Counted from the first letter of the stretch, positions 1 to 5,714 are shown. The stretch: 8,449 nucleotides of DNA from Opitutia bacterium UBA957 (GCA_002293065.1 DBCN01000001.1:1-8449); one strand, 5' to 3'. The notes: generated by a model from the letters alone, not told the origin. Numbers and translations are program-made.

Positions 1-169
1 TCCAGCCTGCGTCTTCGGCCTCCGCCTGCTTGCGCATCGTCTCATGCCATTGGCGGCCCGCTTCCGCGCGCCACGGGGAACCGCCCGCTCCCGCACCGGG
101 GCCGGGCCGGAAGGTCGCGAATTCCTGGGCGCTCACTTCGATGCGTCGGCCTTTGACGTCGATACGCAT
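1..169 (-). CDS. Unrecognised protein, N-terminal fragment (runs off left edge)
   Basis: The reading frame opens with ATG at 169-167 and stays open for 56 codons to the window edge, so only the N-terminus is visible. The start shares one base with the stop of the upstream RecO-like gene (TGATG), which is typical of translational coupling and is the main reason to accept the gene. The visible part begins MRIDVKGRRIEVSAQEFATF, continues through a Gly/Pro/Ala-rich stretch at about residues 22-32, and then a charged segment with SPWRAEAGRQWHE. There is no signal peptide or membrane segment in this part. I do not recognise the family. Its place directly behind a repair-type gene makes a role in DNA metabolism conceivable, but that is only inference from position. 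Confidence 0.7.
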   Translation of the reverse strand, partial: MRIDVKGRRIEVSAQEFATFRPGPGAGAGGSPWRAEAGRQWHETMRKQAEAEDAGW

Positions 170-771
170 CAGGGCAGCACGAAATGGATTTCGCCCGCGG
201 CCCAACGTTCCAGATCGGTGGCGAGTTTTGCGACCGTTTCTTCGTCGGTCGACTGGGCGTCGAGCGGTTGCGTCAGGATGGCGGCCGCGGCTTCGCGTCG
301 TCCGCCGAGATGGGCGAGCCACTGTTCGGAGACGGGCCAACCCCCGTCCTTGATCATCAGCCAGAGTCCCTTGAAGTAGGCGCAGTCCGCCCGTGGGCGT
401 TCCGCCATGGCGGTGAACGTCTCGTGGGCGATGCGGTAGCAGACTTGGGCGGACTCGGGGGGTGGCGGGTTGCGGCGGATCATCGCCGCGAAACGACAGG
501 CCCGTTCCAACGTGCGATGGCTGCGGGCAAGGCCCGTGCGGCGGGTGAGAAGTCGGTAGTCACGAGCGAACCGCGTACCCCCGTCCTTAGCCCGTTCCAG
601 CGTCACTTCGCATTCATCGAATAAGTCGGGTGGCGTCGCCCCCTGTGCGCGGGAGAGGCGGATGAGGCAGCGTTCCAGCCCTTGCTCGGGCTCGAGCAGC
701 GTGAGCAACAGGTGCGACTCCCCGGAAGGATCGCGCCCGAGGACCAAGCAGCGAAGGGAGGCCGACGACAT
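169..771 (-). CDS. recO: RecO-like DNA repair protein
   Basis: A 200-residue soluble protein resembling RecO, the mediator that helps load RecA on SSB-coated single-stranded DNA in the RecFOR pathway. The N-terminal 70 residues look like the RecO OB-fold: a short strand (LRCLVLGRD, 6-14), then GESHLLLTLL (17-26) and EQGLERCLIRL, matching the family pattern of a Glu-Ser turn followed by a strand and 'E.G'. Residues 80-155 are helical, with LARSHRTLERACRFAAMI and YFKGLWLMIKDGGWPV, like the RecO C-terminal helical domain. RecO is usually about 230-250 residues, so this copy is short. The C-x-x-C zinc site found in many RecO proteins is absent; its five cysteines (8, 35, 54, 92, 111, with 130 as a sixth) are scattered. 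The ATG at 771-769 lies 6 bases after the DUF502 stop, so the two genes are probably cotranscribed. The assignment rests on overall pattern, and a divergent RecO-like protein of other function is possible. Confidence 0.62.
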   Translation of the reverse strand: MSSASLRCLVLGRDPSGESHLLLTLLEPEQGLERCLIRLSRAQGATPPDLFDECEVTLERAKDGGTRFARDYRLLTRRTGLARSHRTLERACRFAAMIRRNPPPPESAQVCYRIAHETFTAMAERPRADCAYFKGLWLMIKDGGWPVSEQWLAHLGGRREAAAAILTQPLDAQSTDEETVAKLATDLERWAAGEIHFVLP

Positions 772-777
772 CGCGGC

Positions 778-1458
778 CTAGGACTTGTCGTCGGGCTTGG
801 GGATGACTGAGCCGAAGCTCATGAGCAGACCGAGGGCTTCACCGACCGTGAGTTTGGTTTCCCGCACTTCCTCGGGCGGGAGGTGAAGGATGACTCCCGT
901 CGTCGGCGCTGGCGCCGCGGGGATGAAGACGTTCACGACGGGTTTGCCGATCGCTTGGCTGAAGACCGTCGGTTGTTCGTGGGTCACGAAAGCGATGGTC
1001 CACATCCCGGGGCGGGGGAACTCGACCATGACCACGCGGCGGAAAGTGTCCTTGTTGCGACCGCTCAAGGCGTCGACCATCTGGCGGATGGAGTTGTAGA
1101 GCGCGCCCAAGCCCGGCATGCGCTCGAGGAGGCTGGCGAACCACTGTTGCAGGAGCTTGCCGAAGAGGCGCTTCGAGAGGAAGCCAAGACCGGTCAGGAT
1201 GACGGCCATGACGAGGGCGGAGGCCAGCACCAGCAAGGCGTGGTTGAGTCCGGTCTTGAAGTCGGGCATGACTTCTTTGTTGGGGAAGAAAAGCGGGAAA
1301 ATCGCCTGGAACATCGACTCCACCGGGGAGGCGATGAGCCCGATCAGCAGGGTGATGACGTAGAGCGTCAACCCGAGAGGCAGGACCAGGAACATCCCGG
1401 TCAGGAAGTTGTGGCCGAGGCGCGAGCCGAAGGAGCTTTTTTCCGGTAATTCGGTCAT
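778..1458 (-). CDS. DUF502 family membrane protein
   Basis: A 226-residue inner-membrane protein of the DUF502 family, whose biochemical role is not established. Order: a short cytoplasmic N-terminus; membrane segment 1 at about 17-42 (TGMFLVLPLGLTLYVITLLI); a loop; membrane segment 2 at about 72-97; then a soluble domain. That domain holds the family hallmarks: RMPGLGALYNSIRQ (113-126, the 'IPGv..iY...kq' motif), VVMVEFPRPGMWTIAFVT (142-159), VNVFIPAAPAPTTGVI (175-190), and a C-terminal LPPEEVRETKLTVGEAL (193-209) followed by a Ser-Phe-Gly segment. Length is normal for the family. The ATG at 1458-1456 is preceded by GGGGGT directly against the start, closer than a usual Shine-Dalgarno site. 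It is the first gene of a likely three-gene minus-strand operon and divergent from the SOUL-family gene. Confidence 0.92.
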   Translation of the reverse strand: MTELPEKSSFGSRLGHNFLTGMFLVLPLGLTLYVITLLIGLIASPVESMFQAIFPLFFPNKEVMPDFKTGLNHALLVLASALVMAVILTGLGFLSKRLFGKLLQQWFASLLERMPGLGALYNSIRQMVDALSGRNKDTFRRVVMVEFPRPGMWTIAFVTHEQPTVFSQAIGKPVVNVFIPAAPAPTTGVILHLPPEEVRETKLTVGEALGLLMSFGSVIPKPDDKS

Positions 1459-1552
1459 ACCCCCAAGAAAGCCGCTTTTGCGTCGGCTGGCAAGGGTGCA
1501 CGAACTGAGTCTGCGACTTGCCTATTTCGGGGGAGTTTTCATATTTACCGTC
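1459..1552. promoter_or_regulatory. Divergent intergenic region between DUF502 and SOUL-family genes
   Basis: These 94 bases must hold the promoters for both flanking genes. On the plus strand TTGCCT (1518-1523) and CATATT (1540-1545), 16 bases apart, are a weak candidate -35/-10 pair. If used, transcription would start nearly at the ATG at 1553, giving a leaderless or almost leaderless mRNA. The only purine-rich run (GGGGGAG, 1529-1535) is 17 bases from the ATG, too far for a normal ribosome binding site. No convincing minus-strand promoter was found by eye. The location is certain; the motif calls are tentative. Confidence 0.4.
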
Positions 1553-2110
1553 ATGAAGTGGCCCCTCTTCCTGCTTTTTATGGCATCCCTCTTTCCTTCC
1601 TTCGCCCTAGGCGTCGAAGACGCCTACCCTCGGACCGCCCCGGGCGACATGGAGGTCAAGTCCTTGCCGGCGGCCCGCCTGATGGTGGCCGAATCCGCGC
1701 AGGCTTATTTCTCCGCCAACAACAACCTCTTCGGGAAGCTCTTCCGCTACATCAGCAAGAACAGCATTCCGATGACCGCTCCCGTGGAAGCGCGCCTGCA
1801 GCCGGGCGTCATGGTCTTCTATATGGATACCGCATCCGCCAAGCGGGTGGACCTGCTTCCCGGCGGTGAAGTGAAACTGCAGGATGTGCCGGTGCGCCAA
1901 GTGGCCTCGATCGGTATCCGCGGTTCCTACAGCGAAGAAAATTTCCGCGAAGCCGAAGAGAAGCTGCGGGCTTGGGTCAAGCAGCGGACGGAGCTCGAAG
2001 TGACGGGCGAGGCCTACGGCGTCTATTGGAACAGCCCCTTCGTGCCGTTCCTCCTGAAGCAATCGGAAGTGCACCTCCCGGTTCGCGAGAAGCCCAAGGC
2101 GGTCAAGTAG
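1553..2110 (+). CDS. Secreted SOUL/heme-binding family protein
   Basis: A 185-residue protein of the SOUL/HBP (p22HBP-like) family; some relatives bind heme or other tetrapyrroles. Residues 1-20 (MKWPLFLLFMASLFPSFALG) form a Sec signal peptide, so the mature protein should be periplasmic or otherwise outside the cytoplasm. Family signatures follow in order: MEVKSLPAARLMVAES (33-48, the 'YEvr.y' strand), FGKLFRYISKNSIPMTAPVE (60-79, the family 'LF.YI.g.N...I.MT.PV' motif), MVFYMD (87-92), VRQVASIGIRGSYSEENF (114-131), then a helix with LRAWV and YGVYWNSPFVPFLLKQSEVHLPV (155-177, including the family 'Y..P' ending). The frame stays open upstream to 1409, but the ATG at 1553 is chosen because it begins at the signal peptide and leaves the divergent DUF502 start free. 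Heme binding cannot be read from the sequence, since the family has no universal ligand residue. Confidence 0.88.
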   Translation: MKWPLFLLFMASLFPSFALGVEDAYPRTAPGDMEVKSLPAARLMVAESAQAYFSANNNLFGKLFRYISKNSIPMTAPVEARLQPGVMVFYMDTASAKRVDLLPGGEVKLQDVPVRQVASIGIRGSYSEENFREAEEKLRAWVKQRTELEVTGEAYGVYWNSPFVPFLLKQSEVHLPVREKPKAVK

Positions 2111-2123
2111 CGGACCCGCCGCT
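2109..2123 (+). terminator. Possible weak hairpin terminator after the SOUL-family gene
   Basis: AGCGG (2109-2113) and CCGCT (2119-2123) can form a 5-bp GC-rich stem with a 5-base loop, followed by TATTT on the plus strand. It overlaps the stop codon and fills the 12-base gap to the convergent gene. The stem is short and the T-run broken, so termination is only a possibility. Confidence 0.25.
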
Positions 2124-2857
2124 TATTTCCACAGCAAGGTCCACTCGACCTTGGCGGCGGGGTCATCGACGGTCAGGCGCGGCGTGCCGGCTTTGAGCGC
2201 GTCGAGGAGTTCCTTGCTCTTCCAGCGGGGTTGTTTCGCCGCCTGCATCTGCGCGGCCAGCAGGCCTTGGAGCCGTTCCCATTCGCGGGCGGTCTCGGGG
2301 GCGCCGGCGGCACCGACCTTGGCGACGTTGAACTCCCGGGCGGTCCAGCCCGGCTTGGTCGCTTGGACGCCGTCTTTGGCCAGCTGCAGTTGGGCGGCGA
2401 GGATTTCGGATGGCTTGCCGAGGGCCTTGGCTTCCTTGGCGTCGAGCCCGAAGAGCAGGGCGCCCTCGCCTTTGATGGTCACGAATGTCCCGCTGATGGT
2501 CTTGGCCTTGGAGAGCGCGCCGAACCCGCCGCGATTGGAGCCCAGCTGGCGCTGCGAGAAGTTGGCCACGAAATCCTGGAAGCGATCCAGAGGCATGAGC
2601 ACGATCACCTCGCCGCCCCTTTCGTCCTTATCATTGCCGGAGAGGATTTTGACCGCGGCCGCCGGGGCGTCGCCGCTCACCAAGCCGGGGTTGCTTAATT
2701 CGAGCACACCCGTCTTCACGGGCTTCCCTTCAAAGGTTGCCACGGCGGCACGCCACGAGTCGGCCGCCATCGCGTCCCCTTTCTTCGCCGCTGGTCGGGA
2801 GGCCGCCAGAGCGAGGCTGGCGGCGAACATGGCGTAAGCGAGGAGGGCGAACCGCAT
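2123..2857 (-). CDS. Unrecognised secreted protein linked to pyrD
   Basis: A 244-residue protein I cannot assign to a family. The start is taken as the ATG at 2857-2855, which gives a clean Sec signal peptide (MRFALLAYAMFAASLALA, then A-S) with a likely cut after the ALA at residues 16-18. A longer frame begins at 2887 but would put ten extra residues ahead of the signal and overlap pyrD. The mature part is Ala/Lys-rich. It includes VATFEGKPVKTGVLELSNPG (39-58), a hydrophobic strand VIVLMPLDRFQDFVANF (84-100), a Gly-rich segment GSNRGGFGAL (106-115), SGTFVTIKGEGALLFGLDA (122-140), a helix rich in A/Q/L (150-162) and a final VEWTLLWK. No catalytic motif, cysteine or lipobox is visible. It follows the pyrD stop by 5 bases with no clear Shine-Dalgarno site, so it is probably cotranscribed and perhaps translated by reinitiation. 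It converges with the SOUL-family gene. Confidence 0.8.
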   Translation of the reverse strand: MRFALLAYAMFAASLALAASRPAAKKGDAMAADSWRAAVATFEGKPVKTGVLELSNPGLVSGDAPAAAVKILSGNDKDERGGEVIVLMPLDRFQDFVANFSQRQLGSNRGGFGALSKAKTISGTFVTIKGEGALLFGLDAKEAKALGKPSEILAAQLQLAKDGVQATKPGWTAREFNVAKVGAAGAPETAREWERLQGLLAAQMQAAKQPRWKSKELLDALKAGTPRLTVDDPAAKVEWTLLWK

Positions 2858-2862
2858 GGTCT

Positions 2863-3915
2863 TTAGACCCAGTCGCGCTGGCGCCAAGCGAGGCCTTCGG
2901 CGATTTCACGGGCCAACGCTGGGCCTCGGAAGACCAAGCCCGAATAGACCTGCACCAAGCAGGCCCCTTCATCCATGAAGCGACCGGCGTCGGCGGCGCA
3001 GGTGATGCCCCCGCAACCGATGACGGGGATGCGACCTTGGCTCGTCTTTGTGAGGAAGCGCACGACCTGCAGCGAGCGTTCCAGCAAGGGAGCGCCGCTG
3101 AGGCCGCCCTTGGTGGAGCACGCTTCGGTGCCGGGTGGGCGGGTGATCGTGGTGTTCGTCGCGATGATGCCGGCGAAACCGACTTCCCCCACGACGGAGA
3201 CGATGTCTTCGAGTTGGTGCGGGTTGAGGTCGGGGGCGACCTTGAGCAGCAACGGGACCGGTCCGCCGGGGGTCGACCGGTTTTCGCGGGCGAGGGTGGA
3301 GAGCAGGCTCACGAGCGGCGCGCGGTCTTGGAGGGCGCGCAAGCCGGGCGTGTTGGGGCTGCTGATGTTGACCACGAGGTAGTCGGCCAGGGGGGCGAGC
3401 AGCTTGAAGGAATGGAGGTAATCGCCTTGGGCTTCTTCGAGCGGCGTGATCTTCGACTTACCGATGTTGATTCCCAACGGATGGACGCGTTGGCCGCGGC
3501 CAGGTTGACGGAGCAGGCGTTGGCGCAGGGCTTCGGAGCCGGCGTTGGGGAAACCGTAGGCATTGACCACCGCCTTGAGCGCGGGGTAACGGAAGACGCG
3601 GGGACGTTCGTTGCCGGCTTGGGCGTGTTGGGTGACCGTGCCGACCTCGACGTGGCCGAAGCCCAGGGCGGCGGCGCCGCGCCAGCCCAAGCCATCCTTA
3701 TCAAAGCCCGCGGCCAAGCCGATGTGGTTCGGGAACTTCAAGCCAAAGGCCTCGATGGGCTTGCCGCCTTTTGGGGTCAGGCCCCGCTCCAAGCACCAGC
3801 GGAGGGGAGGGAGGGCGCCGATGAGGCCCATGCCCCGCAGGCCCACTTGGTGGGCCGTTTCCGGGTCCATGGCGTACAGCGCCTTGGCGGCCACTTGTTC
3901 GTACAGGAAAGACAT
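2863..3915 (-). CDS. pyrD: Dihydroorotate dehydrogenase (quinone), class 2
   Basis: A 350-residue FMN enzyme that oxidises dihydroorotate to orotate in pyrimidine synthesis and passes electrons to membrane quinones. The N-terminal helices with MDPETAH (16-22) are typical of the membrane-associated class 2 enzyme. The barrel follows: GLAAGFDKDG (66-75, flavin-site Lys73), VGTVT (91-95), NAYGFPNAG (118-126, substrate-binding Asn118), NISSPNTPGLR (183-193, with the class 2 catalytic base Ser186), LLLKVAPDL (222-230, Lys225), IATNTT (251-256), GGLSG (270-274), and the FMN-phosphate loops GCGGI (300-304) and YSGLVF (324-329). All main catalytic residues are present and length is normal. The usual NR[MLY]GF motif reads NAYGF here. 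The ATG at 3915-3913 is chosen by N-terminal homology; GGGGGT sits directly against it. It is the first gene of a likely two-gene operon and divergent from the acidic-tail gene. Confidence 0.97.
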   Translation of the reverse strand: MSFLYEQVAAKALYAMDPETAHQVGLRGMGLIGALPPLRWCLERGLTPKGGKPIEAFGLKFPNHIGLAAGFDKDGLGWRGAAALGFGHVEVGTVTQHAQAGNERPRVFRYPALKAVVNAYGFPNAGSEALRQRLLRQPGRGQRVHPLGINIGKSKITPLEEAQGDYLHSFKLLAPLADYLVVNISSPNTPGLRALQDRAPLVSLLSTLARENRSTPGGPVPLLLKVAPDLNPHQLEDIVSVVGEVGFAGIIATNTTITRPPGTEACSTKGGLSGAPLLERSLQVVRFLTKTSQGRIPVIGCGGITCAADAGRFMDEGACLVQVYSGLVFRGPALAREIAEGLAWRQRDWV

Positions 3916-4040
3916 ACCCCCGCAGTTAACGGAGGAAAACGCGGAAGGAAAGCGGAGAAGGCGACCTTAGGGGTGTTTGAGGGAAAGGACCGATTCGACC
4001 CCTCTTGACACCCCGCCAGACTTGGGCAAACCAACCCCCC
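3916..4040. promoter_or_regulatory. Divergent intergenic region between pyrD and the acidic-tail gene
   Basis: These 125 bases hold the start signals for both neighbours, and most of their right half is the inverted repeat at 3970-4014. The part next to pyrD (about 3925-3960) is A/G-rich on the plus strand. On the minus strand TTAACT near 3923-3928 is a poor -10 candidate with no matching -35. Six C residues (4035-4040) sit directly before the ATG at 4041, so the plus-strand gene has no Shine-Dalgarno site. No riboswitch or RNA fold was recognised. Confidence 0.45.
3970..4014. repeat. Imperfect inverted repeat in the pyrD / acidic-tail-protein divergent region
   Basis: GGGGTGT (3970-3976) is the exact reverse complement of ACACCCC (4008-4014), and inside it GAGGG (3979-3983) matches CCCTC (4000-4004). 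The two blocks are separated by TT on the left and TTG on the right. The result is a 12-bp interrupted stem around a 16-base centre. The right arm contains TTGACA (4005-4010), a perfect consensus -35 hexamer for the plus strand, although no good -10 box follows at the expected distance. It could be an operator between divergent promoters, or an RNA hairpin in either leader. The repeat itself is seen directly; its role is inference. Confidence 0.6.
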
Positions 4041-4781
4041 ATGGCTGCCACGACTTCCAAGCTGCTTTGGTGTACCGTCCGCTTCAACAAGGATAAGGGG
4101 ACCTGGTGGGTGAAGGAGAATTCCGACCCGAAGCACTACGAGCCCGATGGCCTCGGCATCCTCGATCCGTTCCAGTTCCCTTGGGTCCTCGACATGATGG
4201 ATCCGCTCCGCGAGTACGGCCTCTCGAATGAGGTCCTGGAAGCGGCCTTCATTCCTTTCCAGGTCCATTCCGTCGAGAAGGACGAGACCGTGCGCCTCGC
4301 GCGCGTGGCCGAACACATCCTCGACTCCGAGGAGCAACTCTTCGCCCTGCCGAACGTCAAGGACGGCGACAAGGGTTCCTACGCCGACTTCCTCGAGCAC
4401 ATCATGCGCCTGCGCGTGAAGCTCATCAACGACACGATCAAGCTGGAGCAGAAACTCACCGTCGAAGACGTGGATGAACAGCTCAGCGAATTGCGCAACC
4501 AGGCGCTGATCGAAGGCCGCGACATCCATCCTTTCGAGGAAATCACCGACATCCTCGAATTCGTCCCGCAGGGCCATGAAGTCCCCGGCGAAGACGACGA
4601 CGATGATAAGCCGGCGCGCGCCACCTCGGCGGCGGAAGAGATCTCCGACCTCCCCGAAGTGGAGGACGACGAGAAGCTCGACAAGGAACTCAAGTGGGAC
4701 GACGAAGAAGCCCCTGAGGAAGCCGAAGGCGAAGAAGGCGAAGGCCCCGCCGGCGGTGCGAGCGGCGGCCGTCGTCGCTGA
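4041..4781 (+). CDS. Unrecognised cytoplasmic protein with acidic C-terminal tail
   Basis: A 246-residue protein I cannot assign to a family. The ATG at 4041 is preferred over an upstream TTG at 4005, which falls inside the inverted repeat. There is no signal peptide or membrane segment. Residues 1-60 contain aromatic-rich segments (LLWCTVRFNKDKGTWWVKE, then FQFPWVLDMMDPL). Residues 62-175 look helical, with FLEHIMRLRVKLINDTIKLE (117-136) and a following charged helix up to FEEITDILEFV. From about residue 184 the chain is low-complexity and acidic: EDDDDDK, then ISDLPEVEDDEKLDKELKWD, EEAPEEAEGEEGEG, and a basic end SGGRRR. The codon pattern matches its neighbours. A long acidic tail of this kind is seen in proteins that bind basic partners, but no function is claimed. 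It converges with the aspartyl protease-like gene, 9 bases away. Confidence 0.82.
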   Translation: MAATTSKLLWCTVRFNKDKGTWWVKENSDPKHYEPDGLGILDPFQFPWVLDMMDPLREYGLSNEVLEAAFIPFQVHSVEKDETVRLARVAEHILDSEEQLFALPNVKDGDKGSYADFLEHIMRLRVKLINDTIKLEQKLTVEDVDEQLSELRNQALIEGRDIHPFEEITDILEFVPQGHEVPGEDDDDDKPARATSAAEEISDLPEVEDDEKLDKELKWDDEEAPEEAEGEEGEGPAGGASGGRRR

Positions 4782-4790
4782 GCGTTCCGC

Positions 4791-5714
4791 TTACTTGGCG
4801 GGAACCGGGGTTGCTTGCGCGGGTTCGGCAGGCGAGGCCACCTCCTTGGGCAGGAGGGACTTGGTGCCTTTCAGGCTCCCTTGCGACTCGAAGAGCCAGA
4901 GACGCCGCGAGGCCATGTCCACCGCGACAGGGTGGGAACGCAGGAAATCATTACCCAAGAGGTTGTGCTCCTGATCCCGGAGGAATTCCACGCCCGTCAG
5001 GGGTGCCCCGCCGATGCGGAGGGACTTGATTTGGCAAACTTCGACCCGGGTGAGGTTGACCCCGCGCACCGAGGCGACCGGGATGTAGCCCTTGAAGACC
5101 GTTTTGCCGCGGAACTTCAGCGAGCTCATGTAGGATTTCGAGGCGCCGGAATCGATGATCATGGGGACCTTCTGCCCTTCGACCTCGATGTTGACCCCGC
5201 AATGGCCGCCGCGGCTGAAGATGGCGACCTCATGCGCCGCCGATGTGTCGGGCGTCTTGCCGAGCGTCATCACCGCATTCGTGAGGTCCATGTAGAAGGG
5301 TTTCCCGAAAAGGATGTCTGCCCCCACCAAGCCATCCAGGTCCATGCCGGTCAGCGGCATGATGGCCATGTGGAAATCCTTCCAGACGGCACCACCCCCT
5401 TCGAAGGATTCGATGTAGCCGTAGCTGGTTTCGCCGCGGCCGTCATTACCCATCGTCGGCAAGGTGAAGGCCACTTCGATGCCGGCCTTGCGGGCACCGG
5501 CTTCGGTCAGCACGCCGTTACCTTGGCAGCCCGTGTCGACGCCGAGGTTGAGCGTGACGCCGTTGACCTTTACGGACACCATGGGGATCGACTTGATGCG
5601 CAACTTGAAGGTCGCGATGCCCGAGGCGGGGAATTCGTCCTTCGGTTTCTTGACCTCTTGGGCGGAAAGGTCGGCGGTCAGGCAAAGGCCGAGGCAGGCA
5701 AGCAGTAGGCGCAT
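4791..5714 (-). CDS. Secreted two-lobed aspartyl protease-like protein (retropepsin-like repeats)
   Basis: A 307-residue exported protein with two copies of a retropepsin-like half. The start is the ATG at 5714-5712, which begins a signal peptide (MRLLLACLGLCLTADLSAQ); a frame extended to a TTG at 5735 would only lengthen the N-terminus. No good lipobox is seen: the residues before Cys7 and Cys11 do not fit. Lobe 1 (about 46-155) has GVDTGCQGNGVL (58-69) with Asp60 and a closing DGLVGADIL (127-135). Lobe 2 (about 172-275) has MIIDSGASKSYM (185-196) with Asp188 and a closing NLLGNDFL (251-258). In each lobe a D-[TS]-G motif is paired with the 'hydrophobic-Gly' motif, as in pepsin-like folds, so one chain may form the active site that retropepsins build from a dimer. 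The end is a Pro/Ala-rich tail. The position after DTG is Cys rather than the usual Ala. Activity and substrate cannot be read from sequence. It lies 105 bases after lnt on the same strand. Confidence 0.85.
   Translation of the reverse strand: MRLLLACLGLCLTADLSAQEVKKPKDEFPASGIATFKLRIKSIPMVSVKVNGVTLNLGVDTGCQGNGVLTEAGARKAGIEVAFTLPTMGNDGRGETSYGYIESFEGGGAVWKDFHMAIMPLTGMDLDGLVGADILFGKPFYMDLTNAVMTLGKTPDTSAAHEVAIFSRGGHCGVNIEVEGQKVPMIIDSGASKSYMSSLKFRGKTVFKGYIPVASVRGVNLTRVEVCQIKSLRIGGAPLTGVEFLRDQEHNLLGNDFLRSHPVAVDMASRRLWLFESQGSLKGTKSLLPKEVASPAEPAQATPVPAK

Noticed and set aside
1470..1488. AGCCG/CGGCT hairpin upstream of DUF502
   Set aside because: Only a 5-bp stem with a 9-base loop and no T-run; short stems like this are frequent by chance in GC-rich DNA.
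1409..1552. 48-codon N-terminal extension of the SOUL-family protein
   Set aside because: It would overlap the DUF502 start and bury the signal peptide; the ATG at 1553 begins exactly at the signal peptide.
2737..4008. 423-codon open frame on the plus strand opposite pyrD and the secreted gene
   Set aside because: It is antisense to pyrD, which has all its catalytic motifs, and its translation is a low-complexity Gly/Asp/Arg/Ala mix without motifs. Long open antisense frames are expected in GC-rich coding DNA.
4005..4040. Complete sigma-70 promoter built on TTGACA at 4005-4010
   Set aside because: The bases 16-18 downstream (around 4027-4035) do not resemble TATAAT, so only the -35 half is supported.
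3777..4577. 266-codon minus-strand frame opposite the acidic-tail gene and running into pyrD
   Set aside because: It overlaps the pyrD 5' end in another frame and the inverted repeat region. The plus-strand frame has more protein-like composition and a sensible start, though the orphan status of both makes this the least secure strand choice in the window.
4781..4791. AGCG-TTC-CGCT mini-hairpin between the convergent genes as a terminator
   Set aside because: The stem is 4 bp and lacks a T-run on either strand.
4815..5708. 297-codon plus-strand frame opposite the aspartyl protease-like gene
   Set aside because: Antisense shadow: the minus frame has a signal peptide and two D-[TS]-G motifs, while the plus frame shows no domain pattern.
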